NCBI GenBank assembly: GCA_003153055.1 | Contig: PMBV01000122.1 | Location: 1,178 to 16,860, forward strand | From: Myxococcales bacterium | Lineage (GTDB): Bacteria; Myxococcota; Myxococcia; Myxococcales; Myxococcaceae | DNA: 15,683 bases | Reading direction: 5' to 3' | Shown here: positions 15,645-15,683 of the stretch, in pieces | Layout of the letters: every line of letters begins with the position of its first letter | Position numbering within the stretch: position 1 is the stretch's first letter | Program-made: the position numbers and the translations under genes | The notes under the pieces: model-generated | Told to the model about the DNA's origin: nothing | Databases searched by the model: none | What the model saw: the letters and a program-made list of their open reading frames with translations, nothing else

Positions 15645-15683
15645 CCCCGTTCAACGCCCCCGTTCCACGTCCCCGTTCCACGT
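15645..15683. repeat. 13-bp tandem repeat reaching the right edge
   Basis: CCCCGTTCCACGT occurs twice in exact tandem (15658-15670, 15671-15683), preceded by a degenerate copy CCCCGTTCAACGC (15645-15657). The array may continue beyond the window. Confidence 0.85.

Noticed and set aside
15253..15681. 142-residue minus-strand open frame over the terminal repeats
   Set aside because: Contains an ACACACACAC-type translation of the GCACGC repeat and other low-complexity sequence; probably not coding.
15597..15683. CRISPR array
   Set aside because: The units are short, contiguous and without unique spacers; simple tandem repeats only.

Overview
This window looks like a high-GC chromosome segment from a Myxococcota-type (myxobacterial) genome. 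The lineage is inferred, not proven, from very GC-rich third codon positions, a Ser/Thr-kinase-like protein fused to a type II secretion/pilus-type MshEN domain, and a large iterative polyketide/lipid synthase. No mobile element, rRNA, tRNA or CRISPR array is visible.

Layout. Bases 1-752 are mostly non-coding or unclear: a possible minus-strand gene start runs off the left edge, and there is an apparently frameshifted small membrane protein at 449-635. A minus-strand multidomain kinase-like protein (753-3071) is followed by a convincing intrinsic terminator. Divergent to it is a standalone ribonuclease HI gene (3302-3760), whose 3' end overlaps the convergent minus-strand gene 3736-4929. That gene encodes a GNAT-fold acyltransferase of the YghO/bacterial ceramide synthase-like family. 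An AT-rich divergent intergenic region (4930-5299) separates it from a tight plus-strand operon: fatty acyl-AMP ligase (5300-7192), acyl carrier protein (7219-7479), a 2276-residue synthase with order KS-AT-ACP-KR-DH-alpha-oxoamine synthase (7520-14350), and a cyclopropane-synthase-family methyltransferase (14385-15263). The last 420 bases are non-coding and hold hairpins and GC-rich degenerate or tandem repeats.

Proposed system (inference). The ligase activates a free fatty acid and loads it on the ACP. The PfaA/enediyne-like iterative synthase extends it with malonyl units, with ketoreduction and dehydration but no enoyl reduction. The C-terminal PLP domain then releases the chain by decarboxylative condensation with an amino acid, giving a 2-amino-3-ketone, that is, a sphingoid-like base. 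The methyltransferase could add a methyl branch, and the divergent ceramide-synthase-like acyltransferase could N-acylate the amine. The whole reads as a polyketide route to a sphingolipid-like or amino-polyketide lipid, and is the most interesting content of the window.
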